Source: Axinella damicornis
Lineage: Eukaryota; Porifera; Demospongiae; Axinellida; Axinellidae
Reading direction: 5' to 3'
Assembly: GCA_963931865.1 (NCBI GenBank)
Contig: OZ007508.1
Span: 5,350,166-5,414,165 of the forward strand
Length of the DNA: 64,000 nt
Position numbers and translations under genes: made by a program. Positions 1 to 13,500 of this stretch are shown piece by piece; position 1 is the first letter of the stretch; every line of letters begins with the position of its first letter. Below the pieces are notes generated by a model that did no database searches, was not told the origin of the DNA, and was given only the letters and a program-made list of their open reading frames with translations.

Positions 1-3000
1 TGGAGTTCCTCAGTCCCACTCTGCCATCCTCACACGTAATGTTCGCAGTTGCGTTCTGGACAAGTTCCAGTACATCACACACTAAGATGGAATGTTGAAC
101 TATAGTAGATTTTATGATTAGATGCTTAGCTAGCTATATTACCAAGTGTATAGAGGACTTTCAGTCTGAAGGTACATCTCACTCATAGTTCAACTGCTGA
201 TCATTCACATGACAGAAAGCTACCCCAAATACAATCACTCTACTGTGTTCAGTGCATGCAGAGTATGACAGATGGTACTCCAGCTTCATTGCACTCACCA
301 TCTGAGTAGTTTCCTGTTGTGAAATTTCCGAGAACCAGCACATGCTGATCTTCATCGAAAGCAAGAATTCGGTAGTAAAAGTACGTCTCTGGAGGTATGG
401 GGTCTCTAAGTGGGAACGCCAGGTGAGTTTCAGTAGTTCCATTAGCCGAAGTCTCTTCTGTCAAAGGTAGAGTAAAGTTGTCCTCCATGTTGTACATGAA
501 GCGGAGGTTATAGTTAGTGTCACCACTGAAGCCACACAGGAACTGAAAGTCAGCCATGGGGTAAGGGGTGCTTGCATTAACAGATATTGCAACGAAGTCA
601 TTTATACCACCTGCAGAGAATGTCAAGTTGATGTGTATGGTTAGAAGTTTCGTCAATTGTGAGGATTCAGTCCTACGCCTGTTTAAAAAACTTGAGCTAG
701 CTAAGGATTATAACATTCTACGAATGAAAATCAAATTACACAAGCTACGTAACTACATATACTTGGCCTTGACACATTGTGCTAGCATAATTTTAGGCAT
801 TCAACTTCATAATTTTGCTGGAATACTATATGAATATGCATATGCAAAGAGAATTGCCTAGCAGGAGATGTACTGCTAGAGGTTGAGATTTGGTGGAAAT
901 ATAAGTGCCAATGCTTTTACTCATTTGCAGCTACAGAGAGCGATTCACCCATTGCAAAACCCCCTGTCCAATACACTATACTGCATGTAACCTTGGAGAG
1001 AAATGACAAGCATATATTATTATGAAAAGCATAATAGACATGAGCAACGAGCATTAGGGAACAGAATAATGGGCATGTGCAAAAAAATTAATTGGGTAAA
1101 TCCTACAATAATGACCATCTAATAAGCATAATACTCACTGACAAGTAGCTAACATAAGCCAACTGATTAGCCTTGATGTAACTTGCAATTCTTGTTGAAG
1201 AAACTGGTTTTCCACCATCAATATCATAATTCTTATGAATGACAGGTTGACTTACTGACATAGTTGGCCATAGCAGGCCTCCCTGCCCCGAGCTCACTCA
1301 CAGCTGATATTGACACAGTGTACAGTGGTATACTGACGTCAGTACTCTCAAACACATGGCTGCACCAAGACTGGTGACAGTCAGCTGCATCTACAGCAAA
1401 CGTTAAGGACTCTCCAAAATCCCCTGAATAAGTGACTATGTATTCAGACACGGGAAGATTGCACTCTGTTTCATGTTGCCCCACCTCCTGCAACCAGAAT
1501 AAAGAGAGAATCACTCAATTTATACGTCTATATGCATACCAGCTATAATACATAAGCAGTCAGTCTATCACTGATGTGTTGTCACTGGCTCCATCAGTTT
1601 CAAGATGCAATAGCTGTACTCTTGTGTTGTGTAGTAATAAGCGGTGCACTATGTACATATATAGTGTATCAGTGTACACGGAAGAAAAGGCCAGTCATAG
1701 CTGGGAAAACAACACTCACCACTTCTGGCCAGGAAACATTCATCTGCTGCAATTCATCTCTGTCATACACCAAAAATGTGCTCATCTCTTTTGGACCATC
1801 AGGACCTACGTGGTAAGAAATGCAATGTGAATCTCACTACAACAAAGTTGCTGATTTATCTAGGCTGCCAGTGAAGCCACAACAAAGTGTATAGCAAGTG
1901 CATAACAGCAGTATCACATGGATCAAGGTAAGAAAGTCAACATTGGTGCACCTATCGTTCACTTCATGCATTCATGCTGAGGCGGCCCTAAAATTATGAC
2001 CTAGTATTGGAGTTAGTTTTCCAGTTGGGGTAGCAGTAGCTATGAGTCACTTGGACACTAGCTAGTCACTTGGACAAGCATTCTGTATGCATGAAAACTC
2101 TTGATTTGTAAACTCTCTTCCCCTGCTAAAATTTAATGATAACAATTGGACAGCAACTGGGCTGGTAATATTTATGGGAAATTTTAGGCATTGTGCTGAG
2201 GAAATGGTATCAGTACTAATTTCACATGCTGTACCTCCAAAGAAAACAGTGAGTTTACTCGGTCTTCCTTCTTGAGTTCCACCACAGTTGTCAGCATGAA
2301 CAGCAAAGTCGTACGTTTGGCTGTGGTTAAGAGGTCCAAAATGAAACTGCCTTACACTTGCATCCACATGGCAGTAATTTCCACATGGTGGCACCGCCGG
2401 GTTGGGTATTATGGTATACTGCGTGATTGGCATCCCACCATTTTCTGGCTCATCCCATTCGAGAGTGAGGGTTGTGTTGGTGCACTGACGTACCCTGAGA
2501 GTGGGAGCTCTTGGTGGATCTATGTATGAGAAATTGTACAATGGTACCATTTTGTGCACATTTAAAAGTAGATTACAGTGCAAAACCTGATATTGGAATG
2601 GAGTAGCTAGATTGCATGCACGACAATAACATGAACTCAAGAGTGTACATAAGAGTTACTGTAATGACATCAGAATACTCAGCTTACAGACCTATGTCTT
2701 GTTCAAGCCAAAGACTTTATAAGAAATTCGATGACAAGCACACATGCATAGTGCAAGGTAGGTGCTTATTCTTATTAAATCACACATACTATACAGCATG
2801 TATACCAGCATTTGCTAGAGTGATGTTTCCAATTTCTTCCAGGTTGCCGTTATAACATTCGAATACTGCTCCGTTCAGATCCAGAGATGCATTGAAACTC
2901 AGTGTGGACACATAGCAGTCTCCCTCAGACTGGCTCTCATCAATTTGTGCGGTAAAGGGCCCACACTCAGTCATATTGGGCTCTGAGTGAAGCAACAGCG

Positions 3001-3144
3001 ACTCATTGTACCCATCTGGGCAGAGAAAGAACGATCCTGTCCATATGGTGGCGTTTGACCCATTCACGGTACAAGCAAATGTGACTGGTGTATCCGGACA
3101 AAGAGGCTGCATGGTAACTGCCTCGACACCCTGTGTGCACTGCC
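1..3144 (-). CDS. Ig/FN3-domain secreted or membrane protein, partial (3' end off left edge, 5' end not found)
   Basis: Exons on the minus strand in transcription order: 3144-2806, 2519-2235, 1805-1720, 1487-1256, 610-299, and 81-1 (incomplete). All have AG acceptors and GT donors, and reading phase is kept across every junction (phase 1, except a phase-0 intron inside the second FN3). Exon 3144-2806 encodes an Ig-like domain of about 113 aa with several cysteines. Exon 2519-2235 is a complete FN3 domain (PPRAPTLRV start, LEWDEP, Y-x-F-A-V near the end). Exons 1805-1720 and 1487-1256 together make a second FN3 (N-V-S-W, then Y-I-V-T-Y). Exon 610-299 is a third, FN3-like beta domain. The last exon ends in an N-I-T-C-E context, probably another Ig or cysteine-rich domain. 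Many N-x-S/T sites fit an extracellular protein. No signal-peptide exon was convincing upstream. The family is a generic cell-surface or adhesion type; the ligand is unknown. Confidence 0.8.
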
Positions 3145-4276
3145 CTGAATTCGAAACAACAACAAAACATATAGTGTCATGGAAACAGCATTGTAGACCA
3201 CCCAGTATTTGGAATCGGCCCATAATCTCATACTACATTATTTGCTACACAAATAATGGTTGTAGCTAGATATTTCTGTTCAAAGGAACTACGAAGTTCA
3301 TACTCTCCTGCAGAATGTATTATATAATGCGAGGTGAGAATACAGTCAAGTGGGATACAGCTGTGCCAATATCAGTATTCCGTGCTAGTGAAGAAAAAAA
3401 CAGTTGCAGAACAACACTCTTTATACAGTCATGGACATAGCTAGCTATATATCATAGTATTGGTCCCAGTGAGAAAAATCCAGATGTGTCACTATACTGT
3501 TACAGTGCACACTTGCAGCCAAAATACGTAGCTGCACCCACAGTGGCGTAGGAACCACTGGTGCTGCATGGTGCACCCATACCGCACAGCAGGAAATTTT
3601 TGCGAGGCTCAAATTTGCGATCGGATACCTACTCGCGAAAATTTGAACCCTCATAGATTTGTTCCGCGAGCATTTTGCCACCTGGAGCATGTGGAGTAGC
3701 TAGCTATGTCCCTTTAGCGCTACTTCCAACTTGTACAAGTACTGCCATCCCACAAGGGACACTTATCGGCCACCGCCAATCTCACAGTTGCTAACAAAGT
3801 GAGCCACCAAGAAGTCAGCATGCACTTCAACGTGAAAGCGAATGTATAAGAGGTGGCTTGTATGAAGGGAAGCCTATGGCGATCAGTGCCGCCTTTTCGA
3901 CGCGTTCACTTGAGATCTTGCTGTAATTATTATGGTCCTCTCAACAGTGCACGACGATGTTCTATGCACACGACTCCCTGTAGTACACTTGCGCATGTGG
4001 AGAAGGGGGTGTGGTCATAGGTTGCGAAATTAAAATCACAAAAACTTTGTAAGAACGGATTTTAGGAAGATTCAACCCATAATTAGTTATGCATCCAGTT
4101 ATGCATCCATCTGACGTTGGGTAATGTATCCACTCACGGTACAGTGGAAACCACTGTAGCTAACAGTTTGGCTCATTAACCAGAAATGTATAAATGCATC
4201 ATCTGCTAGTTGGTAATTACCTGGTTAGTTCGCAGTGTATGGGAGTTCAGTAACCACTATAAAATTACGACGTGTA

Positions 4277-4398
4277 TATTGGTCCGGCAGGAAGTACAAT
4301 ACTTTAGGTATAGGTACCGGAAACATGTGCGTATCTAGAACCGGCCCTGGCCCTAATATACCCTAACTCATTGCCCTATACTTCCTGCCGAACCAATA
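4277..4398. repeat. Small foldback element (MITE-like)
   Basis: Imperfect terminal inverted repeats of about 20 bases lie at 4277-4297 and 4378-4398, with core GGCAGGAAGTA facing TACTTCCTGCC. The size, about 120 bp, and absence of coding potential fit a miniature inverted-repeat element. Confidence 0.55.
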
Positions 4399-5485
4399 TC
4401 CACTTCGATAAAATTTTCACTGAGTAATTTTTCTAGTGAACTACTTACAATTTGTTATGAACACAGGATTGCAAGGTCCCATATCCATTTACTGAGTTGA
4501 TCTTGAATGGTGCATGTGTGCCCTATTGTAGACTACATCCTACACCACTGACCCATGTCATAGTTAATCTGTTCATGTGTGGCCACATTACAGGCTGAAG
4601 GAGGTGTGTCAGTTGTGGCATTTCCCTCAATGCATTACTGTGTAGCTACGTGTATGTATATATTATATGAAATTGAGATGCAATTTTGGCAGCATATATA
4701 AAGTTGACTTACTCTGCCCATCGATTCCAAGTGGGTATACCACCCCCAAAAGTGCCACAATTAACTGGATAGATTTCTGGAGCGAAAGAAAAATGTGCTC
4801 ATTGACAAGTTGTATAGCAACAGTGCATGGTGGCAATAACTTCGTGATCATGGCAGTCTGCAATGGCTATAGTATGATTAGCTACAATGTTTAGCTACGA
4901 TATTGGCTACAATATTAGCTGCAATCATCCTTTAACATGGGGGCCGTGTTCCAAGCCTGGATCTGAATGCGAGACATGCAGGTAGTGTGCAGATCGAGTC
5001 CTGAAAATCCGATTGCATGGTACATTGTATCGTGGATAGCTATACACTATAGCTACACAGAATTACGACTGAAGACTAATATAACGGGTGACTGCATAGC
5101 AGTGACTTGCTTAACTTTGTAACTTCAACGGGGGGAAAGTAACGGGCTATTTAGCTGCACTTCAACTTACGTAGAGCATTTCAAGAAAGTTCAGGTGATC
5201 ATACAACGAACGGCAAGTAAATTTCAGCCGACGACAAGGAATTCGGTCCACTGAGTGCGACAGTGTCAGTGGATCAGTTACATTTGGGGAAAGCCCTGAA
5301 GTCATAAGACGTCAACTGAGATTCGTGACCTCGCTTATACACTCTACATGTCATTGTTATGATGCTACTATATTATACGAGTGACAATAACGCTATTGTT
5401 ATCATATAGAGCTCACATGATGGAGGAAATCACAGGTTACTTGCAGTTAAAATAACTTGGCGCACCAGCTGATGCCAGTTAGCCG

Positions 5486-5691
5486 TATAGCTGGAAGTGA
5501 TAATCGACTTTGTGTGCTGCTGGCAGTGGTCGGTATACAATCCAAGTTGAATTTGCCTGTACTAATTCGACGCACCATACTAAGCTATATATAGCTGGAA
5601 GTGATTGGTATAAGTCGACTTTGTGTGCTGCTGGCAGTGGTCGGTACAATCCAAGTTGAATTTGCCTGTACTAATTCGCCGCACCATACTA
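5486..5691. repeat. Tandem duplication, two units of about 100 bp
   Basis: Units 5486-5582 and 5590-5691 are nearly identical; each starts TATAGCTGGAAGTGAT and ends CGCACCATACTA. They differ by a few substitutions and small indels, so this is a recent local duplication. No coding content. Confidence 0.85.
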
Positions 5692-6298
5692 CGGTGCCCA
5701 TTGCGCACTGTGCCCGTGGTTGTGGAAACATTCTAGTGAGTTACTGGGATATACAATAATTGCACAGTCATGTATTAGCTGCTCATTAGACATAAATTGG
5801 TTCCGGGTGGTGTGTTTATCACATGGCAATCGTTAGCAGCTTAGTACGCACACGCTCCATTCGAATTCTGTTCCTACCCGAATTTTTTTTATTTGTACTG
5901 AGAGAGATCTAGAAGTGCATGGAACAGCTGCGGTGAGTGCATGCAAAAAAAAACCCCGCAGGAGGCCAGATTCGCTGCAGGCGAAACAAGCCGCGTGGCA
6001 CTGACTTGCATGTTGGTACTCCGTAATACAATACGTAGGGATTTCGATCAGCACCGTATAACTTATGCACACGCATGTAGACTTAGGCATAGATGGAAGT
6101 GGGCGCCAAGTAATGATCAGGGTTTAATACCGAGTCACAGTTCGCCTGTATCAAGTATATAGCTATGCTCTGCACTGCGGCCGTTTTTATGATCGTCTAC
6201 AAATTGTTTTTTAACCCTCTGAGTACATCCCTAGCAGGTCAAAACCAACGTAGCTATAGAGAAAGAAGTGCTTTCTTGGAAGAAGCAATCACGAGTCC

Positions 6299-6448
6299 AT
6301 GGCTATGAAGTTCCCGCTGCTCATCACTAGTGTCTTGTTGTCGCTAGCTTCACTGCCTTCAGGCATAGACACGGAACAGTTCAACAGAGAGCGAAAAACA
6401 GTTCTTGCGTTTTTGGTGGGTGTGGCCGGAATAGTACCGAAGTTCTAA
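6299..6448 (+). CDS. Hypothetical 49-aa secreted peptide or first exon
   Basis: An ORF starting ATG GCT ATG AAG at 6299 encodes a clear hydrophobic leader (FPLLITSVLLSLASLPSG) followed by about 27 polar-to-hydrophobic residues and a TAA. The leader ends in L-P-S-G, like the signal-peptide exon of the SRCR gene at 46344, so this may be a decayed or alternative leader exon. A possible donor (GTGGGT) sits near 6417. No relatives are recognised and no following exon was found. It may equally be chance. Confidence 0.25.
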   Translation: MAMKFPLLITSVLLSLASLPSGIDTEQFNRERKTVLAFLVGVAGIVPKF

Positions 6449-6467
6449 GCTCTCATCTGGCTTTTGT

Positions 6468-6913
6468 CATGTGACTTCGATTAGGCCTAGCACATATCTT
6501 AGGGCGTGGTTACCCGCGCTAGCTCGCTCAAGCTCCCCAGGAATTTCCAGTGCAGATAAAACCGCCGAAACTAGAGAAAGAAAATGGAGAAGGGCTAGCG
6601 CTCCCCCATACATAACATAATCGAGTGGCAACCGCACTACTGGTACAGTCGATTGCAGTTGCGTTTGAACACTGCGTATTGCGTGGATTATCACGGAAAC
6701 TGTGTTCTGCAAATATGACACTCACGCAAAGTGTCTGCATGGCTTCCAGAATCTTGCGTATTCAAGGCCGTGCCATTTCCGTGAAGCTCCACCCACAGAA
6801 AGTTCTTGCCGCACATGGTCACGCAATGCGCAATGTTCAAACGCAACTGCAATCGGCTACGCGTCGTATAACTCGCGCAAGCTGCTCGTTCCAATTAACG
6901 CATGTCACATGAC
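6468..6913. mobile_element. Foldback MITE of about 445 bp
   Basis: The ends are GTCATGTGAC at 6468 and its complement GTCACATGAC at 6904-6913. Inside, 6647-6690 pairs with about 6820-6862 over roughly 40 bases with few mismatches, so the element folds into a long hairpin. All ORFs called across it are products of the palindrome and of its GC-rich arms. No transposase is present, so it would be non-autonomous. Confidence 0.65.
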
Positions 6914-7540
6914 GACCATGCTCAGTCATAACGATTCAGCAACGGTGAGATCAACAGCGCTCATAGAGTGAGTTTCAGCACATAATCATCAGTGAACGAC
7001 AGCGATCACAACTGTGTGGTCGATCAAAATCTTTTGTGGTCTTTCGTGAGAGCTGTATATCTACTGTCAACGCTAAACTTCGGTGAGAGCGCTCGAGCAA
7101 TGGCGGCCGGTGTGCAAGGTGCAAGCTCACCCTTCAGAATCGTACTCCTGTATTACTTTCACCCCGAGCAGACTCTGATTGCATCCACCAGCACAGCTGA
7201 GAGCTCCAAGGGCATAGGTGCGACAAGCTCTACGGAGTACGGATCGTCTCAATTAGTGCACACGTGGCTGTCTCATTCCCAGCGAATCAGGAACCAAAAA
7301 AAAAAAATCCAAGGAGGCCAAAAGTGGACGCCCGAAAAGACAAAAGCGCTCATAACTCCACCACAAACATGAGTTTCAGCACAAATACGTTTGGGTCAGT
7401 CAATGATGATGGTGTTTTCTGAGGAATTATCGATTTTTTGGTTAGCTAGTTTTATTTCTCTACTAAGTAGAGTAGCTAACCGTCCAGTAGTGTAATAGTG
7501 AGTGTAATAGTAATTTATCTGCTATGCATTTACAGGTGGC

Positions 7541-7566
7541 ATGACTCGTGAATGACAAGATGAAAA
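7541..7566 (+). promoter_or_regulatory. Leader of the RTX/C80 gene: splice acceptor and two short uORFs
   Basis: A pyrimidine-rich stretch ending TTTACAG at 7535 looks like the acceptor of a 5'-UTR intron. Two ATGs (7541 and 7552) open reading frames of only four and three codons, each closed by TGA before or around the main ATG at 7560. They could lower translation of the large ORF. The in-frame codon before the main ATG is a GTG at 7548, which an animal ribosome would not normally use. Confidence 0.4.
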
Positions 7567-10500
7567 TGCATAGTGTGGTTCTGCCTATTGCTGTGCTATT
7601 TGCACTGACTCATGTGTCACTTGTGAATTCCACTGGTGATGGTGGTACTCAATATGATCAACAAATTATTGCAATGATGGAAGATGACGTTGTAGTTGAA
7701 CGTGCTGCTAACTTTCTGTATGAAAAGCACCCAACTTTGTCTACTGTTGTGAAGTGGAACCCCATCACTGAAGCTAAGTTTGAAGTGGTTCGCGGCACTC
7801 AACGCTCTCTCGGAGAAAACTCTCGTATTCAGATTGTTGGACATGGTGGTAGAGTGGGTACAGGGACAACACTAGCTGGTCTTACTGCAGAACAGCTTGC
7901 AACAGCAATATTGCAGCTTCCCCGTGACAGCAACAAGCTTGGGCAGATTAGTCTGGTTGCTTGTGACATTGCTGTAAAAGGTGAGCCAAACTTGAGTGAG
8001 GGTTTTGTTTCTCGCTTCTTGACCTCACTAGCAGAGATTGACATTGCAATTGAAGCTACCGTTAGTGCAAGGTCTGCATTGGTTACTGTAGACTCTACTG
8101 GCAGAAAGTTGACGGGTGAGTTCAATGGTGATCAAATTGACTGGAAGCACAAGGACACAGCCAGTAAGATTGTCGCCAGGCTTGAGAATGGAGAAGTAGT
8201 TACCAACAGAGATCCTGTTACTGACGATTCTTCTCTTTATCCTTGCCTCACATGCGGAGTACTAGCTGATGTAGAATTCCCAGATGGGTCTGGGAACGAG
8301 GCTATAGCTGATGATAACGCAGTGTTTCTGATGGGGTGTGAATTGGATTGTAAGCGGAGAGGAAGGTTCAAACTTACTGAAGGTACCCTCTATGACATAA
8401 TCGACCAAGCTGCTCGTAATGTTTTTGGTGGCCAGCGACCAGAAGGAGGAGCCACGACACAGAACCATTTGGTACGAGAGAGGGTTGGTACACAAAATGA
8501 ACTACAAAACATTGTCAGGAAAATAAGGAAACTTGGAAGCCCAACAGACCTTGTGAATGAGATTCACTTTTATAGCACTGATGGCCGCACACCTGCTGAT
8601 GCACATGGGATTTACTATCGGTATGGAGACTGGGTACTTCATATGGACACCAATAACTTCTATGTGAAGCTTGTTGGAGTAATCTTGTCAGAAAACATCC
8701 CTCATGATCATGAGAATCACAAAGAAATTTCAGCCAACACACCAATAGATCCGAATGCCTTCAATACTGTTGTACCAGTGGATGGTTTGAAACACCTTGA
8801 TCTCAATAGAATCCCAGTTATTGGTGACCAATACGATGTTATGAGAGGTGTAGATGGCAGTTTCTTCCACAATATGGTTAGTTGGATTAATGGTGACAAT
8901 GAACGCATTCGCCTTGGCAATGATGATCAATCAAGGACTGCGAGAGCCACAAATGCTCAGAGGGGACTAGCAATGTTCCTTTCGGAAGCAATTCGAAACC
9001 CAAGAGTGTACTTCACCAACATGATGGCCTTGGATCTGTCCCAAAAAGGCTACCTTACAGTTCGAAGTTGGATTGATGCTGATCATCCAATGGCTAGAGG
9101 GGGTACCTTTTCAGATGGGGAAGTAGGACTCAACGGAGGAGATGCAGATGCACGAATCCGACCACTAACTGCGGCTGCATTTAGATTGTGGTTAAGTAAC
9201 TTGTACAACTTTCGATTCGAAAGAAATGGCAAAGAGTTTGCATTTTCTGCAGAACCAAAGCCAGAAGGTAACAAGCAAATCAGAAATGCGGGTGCTGATA
9301 AAGAACCAGCTAAATCTATTCGCACTCAAATACTGGAACACCATTTCACTAGTCTAAGTGCAACTGACCCATACAGCGAATTCATTAAGTATTCCACTGC
9401 TGGTGTCCTTTCTCAAAGGAGTATACCAACTGAAGAAGTTGATGTAGTTCACAATCAAGTTGAAGAATTCAGAGAAACTGATGAATCCAGCTTACCTATT
9501 AGAACATCCCTCGCACTTGCTGGAGATTTGCAGCAAATAGCTCACACTGTGAATAATGAGATCAAAAGTCAGGAAGAGAAAGATGCTACTAAGTACTCCA
9601 TTGTTGAAAATTCTGTAGAGCGTGAAGGGAATGAAATTAGATTCAGAGTGATTGATGGATCCTACCCCCCAGACGAACGACACCTTGCAGTGAAAGTGGA
9701 TGAAAATGAACTTAAATCGGATGACATGATAAGGGAGCTTAAAGGGAAGTCGGAAGAACTTAAGAATGCCGAAGAGACCTTCGCCTCAAGAGCAAACAAA
9801 GTACTGTCAGTAGTACTTGGCTTAACTCAGTCAGTCAATGACCTTGAGAATGGTGATATTGCCAATGGGGTCGTAGAGCTTGCACATAGTCTTCATGGTA
9901 TTGGAGAACTTACGCACATCAATGATGCAATTTATCGTGAAGCTGGGAAAGCACTTGGTGGTCTCCTTCGTCAAAGGGTTGAAGAGCTAGGAGAAACTGT
10001 GTCAGGGCTTTTTGGAGAAGAAGTCGGAACACTAGCAGTATCGGAAGTACTGGAGTCAATAGGAAGAACAGGGGAAATACTTAAAGATGTGCCTATTTTG
10101 GGTACTGCATTTGGTGTGTATAACATCTATGAAGATATTGCTCAACATTCTGTCATTGGGTATGTTGATGCGGGATTTGATGCAGTGATAACTGGTCTCC
10201 AAATATTTGGAGAGGGGGACCCCATAGTTGAGGCAGTTGTACTGGGATTAACAGTGATTCGAATGACAATCGATGACTTTTACTATAGCATAAAGAATGA
10301 GCTTGACAAACTTCCACCTGGTGCTTCTGTTGGTGCGAAAGTGGTAGCAGTGCTGAAAGGAATAGGAGAAGCACTTCATGAGATCATTGACATGTTCAGT
10401 GTGATTGGCCAAATCGTCGACGCAATCGTGAACTCTCTCAAACTGAATGCCCAGTACCACAAGGATCGACAGTTCCTGAAGGAGTTGGCTGACTACCACA

Positions 10501-13500
10501 ACTATTTCTCTGTAATTAAAGAAGAGAATTTGCCTTCCAAAGAAGTCAGCTTTGCCTCAGGAGAAGACTCATGGAATGGTGGTGACATCACCTTCAGTCT
10601 TGGAGAGAGTGGTATCTCACATCTTTCCATGCAGGAAGCAGTTGATGTAAATGGAAACCAAAGAACGCTCGACGTAGACATATACACTGGTGATGCAAAT
10701 GACATTGTCATGGGAATTGGTGAATCACACACTGTGAGTTTCAAAACGGTCACAGTTCACATTTTCTGGTTTATCCCAGTTGACAGAAAAAGAATCATAT
10801 CTGGCCTCCATGGTGATCGCTCATCCCTTCATGGAACCTACTATGGCAATTCAAAGAATAACCGCTTTTTCTCCGTGCAGCAACTGCCACCTGATGTTGC
10901 TAATAAACTAGGGTACAAACTCCAAGACTATAGCTATCGTCTTCATGGGGGAGATGGCAACGACACCTTTTATCTTGGCCCACAATATGCTTATGTGGAG
11001 GGAAACCAAGGTGCAGATAATTACTTCATAAACGAAACAGCAACTCATGCGGATATCAACAACTTCGCCACAGACAAGCAGTCAGATCAAGTGATAATGA
11101 CAACCAATTATCTTGACCTTTCCATCAGTAGAAACAGAATGGATCTGCACATTCAGTCTACAGAACGGCATGATGTCACCATCACAAACTGGTTTGTTGG
11201 TATCTTGTACCAGCATATGATATTCAAGACTGGTGATGGGTTCCTGTTCAATGTTTCCATTGATGAATCTGGAAATCCACAAATGGAGGCATTCGCACTA
11301 ACTAAATCCGGAAGTGACCATGGAGAAATTCTTGATGTGACAATGGCAGGAAAACCATGGGAAACAGTTATCACTCTAATGGGATCTGACCACGATGACC
11401 ACTTGCTTGGAAATGATTTGAAAAACCAGCTCTATGGGGGGAAGGGAGATGACTTTGCTGTAGGTGGGAACGGAACAGACATGTACCATATGAACGTTGG
11501 AGATGGACGAGACATTATCTGTAATTGTGCCATTGATATGACTTTTGATTTCCTGATGTTTGATGTCGACCATGACCACATTGTTGCAACCGTCAATGAA
11601 CAGGACCTTCATCTCTCAAGCAATGACACCACAGTTGTGGATCCTCCATACGTGACACTAAAAGACTGGTTCACAAATGACAGCTGCCAGCATATGTACT
11701 TAGTCTCCAATGATGCTGTTGTCTTTGCAATTGCTTCCAACCTTTCTGCTGAACGCCTCATCCGGCAGCTATTTGTGGACATGGAGTTCATTCCTGGGCC
11801 TCCTCCCAGAAGGTTCAACATGAGTGCAGATGAGCGAAACGTGATTGGTTCTGAGTATGATGATGTCATAGTTGGAAACCACCTCAAGAATTACTTTACT
11901 GCTGGAAAAGGAAATGATGTCATCACCGGTGGTGAAAGCCAAGATGTTTATGTAATGAACCCGAGAGATGGAAATGACACCATTCGCAATTTTGCTCTGG
12001 ACATACACCAAGACTTACTTCTATTCAAGGCCAATTGGACTGATATTGTACTCCAAAATGAGAGCGATGACCTCCTTCTCAGTGTAGCTTCACTTAATAT
12101 GTCTGTTCGATTTGAGCGCTGGTTTGAGGGAGTCAACTTCCAGCATCTTCTTGTTCGTTCAGCTGATGCTGTAGTCTTTCAGCTGCCCCAATCCCCAGAC
12201 AACTTAACAATGACACCCGTGTACATCGACAGGTCCAATTCATCATCCGGAGTGAAGCTGAGCCTACAAGAAAACCCATGGCTCAACGTGTCACGAGTTA
12301 CTGGTTCACAGTTTGAGGACACTGTGGATGGAAACAATCAGGACAGTGTAATAGACCCTGGTCCTGGACGAGCTACATTGCGTGGTGGCCTTGGAAAAGA
12401 TGCGTACATCATTAAGAGAAACTATGAACCGGGCTGCAGAATCCACAACCATGCCACAGATGAAAAAATGGACACTTTGCTTTTTGATGCCCCGTACTCA
12501 CAGATCATTGTTGAAAAGCACGGCTGCTCTGTTTGTTTATCGTCCAACATGACAAGCGGTCCCGCATCAGTCACGTTGGTCAACTACATGTTGAGTCGTG
12601 AATTCCGCCACATTATGATAACTAGCAGCAACGGAGTTACCTTCATACTTCCAGAAACTAATGACTTTGAACCACTGCCAGTGATAATAAACAGAGCTAC
12701 AGCAAAGACAGGACAGCTTATTAACCTCACCTCTAATCATTCCAACTACGATTCCATTCAAACGCTGTATGGTGCTACACAACACTCAAACCACCTAACC
12801 GGAAACGAAAATAATAATACATTAGTTGGAGGAAACAAAGCAGATACACTGATTGGGGCTGGAGGAAGTGACACCCTTAAGGGTGGTGCAGGGAATGACT
12901 ACCTCTATGGAGGCCCTGGTGCAGACATTCTTGATGGAGGAAATGGCAATGACACTCTGACAGGTGGAGATGGAAACGACGTTTTTTCTCCCGGACATGG
13001 CCATGATGACATAGATGGAGGCGATGGGACAGACATTGTTGTCTGTATCGGTGATCCTGTGTCTGGTCAGGGAGTATACATCAACCTTACGCAGAACGTC
13101 AGTGTCTGCAGCTGCGAGTCTATGGCTACTTTAACGTCCATAGAAGGAGTTTATGGTTCAATGTACAATGACACGCTGATTGATAATGACGAAGACAATG
13201 TGCTCGCTGGGCAAGCTGGAAACGATACGATTATGGTGAGTAGTGGGTATGACATACTGAGAGGAGGGCCTGGAGCAGATTGGTACGATCTTAGTGATGC
13301 ACAAGGCACAAAGGTGATCATCAATTTCGCAAAAGATGAAGCTCTAGATGTACTGTTGTTGCCATATGCAAACAAAACCCTTCTGCGATATGAGAAGTCA
13401 GGAGATCTATTGATTATTCGGGTAGCAAGGGAAGATTATCCGTTCGGTGGTTTTCGGGACATGAACCGACCAACGATAATGATAAAAGACTGGTACAAGG

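Larger units (their letters stand above)
3145..6298. other. Noncoding interval upstream of the Ig/FN3 gene
   Basis: No coding exon is supported here. The interval holds two small repeat structures listed separately (4277-4398 and 5486-5691), a short inverted segment near 3595-3672 and low-complexity stretches. The missing 5' exons of the minus-strand Ig/FN3 gene may lie here. One weak candidate near 4730-4790 ends in a GTAAGT donor in the right phase, but I could not confirm it. Confidence 0.5.

Noticed and set aside
4663..4863. Signal-peptide exon of the minus-strand Ig/FN3 gene
   Set aside because: It ends in a good donor in phase 1 and is partly hydrophobic, but the N-terminal part is unlike a leader and no ATG sits at the right distance. 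Left unassigned.
6992..7372. 126-aa ORF just upstream of the toxin-like gene
   Set aside because: No recognisable domain, low-complexity Lys-rich end caused by an A run, and no splice or start context of note.
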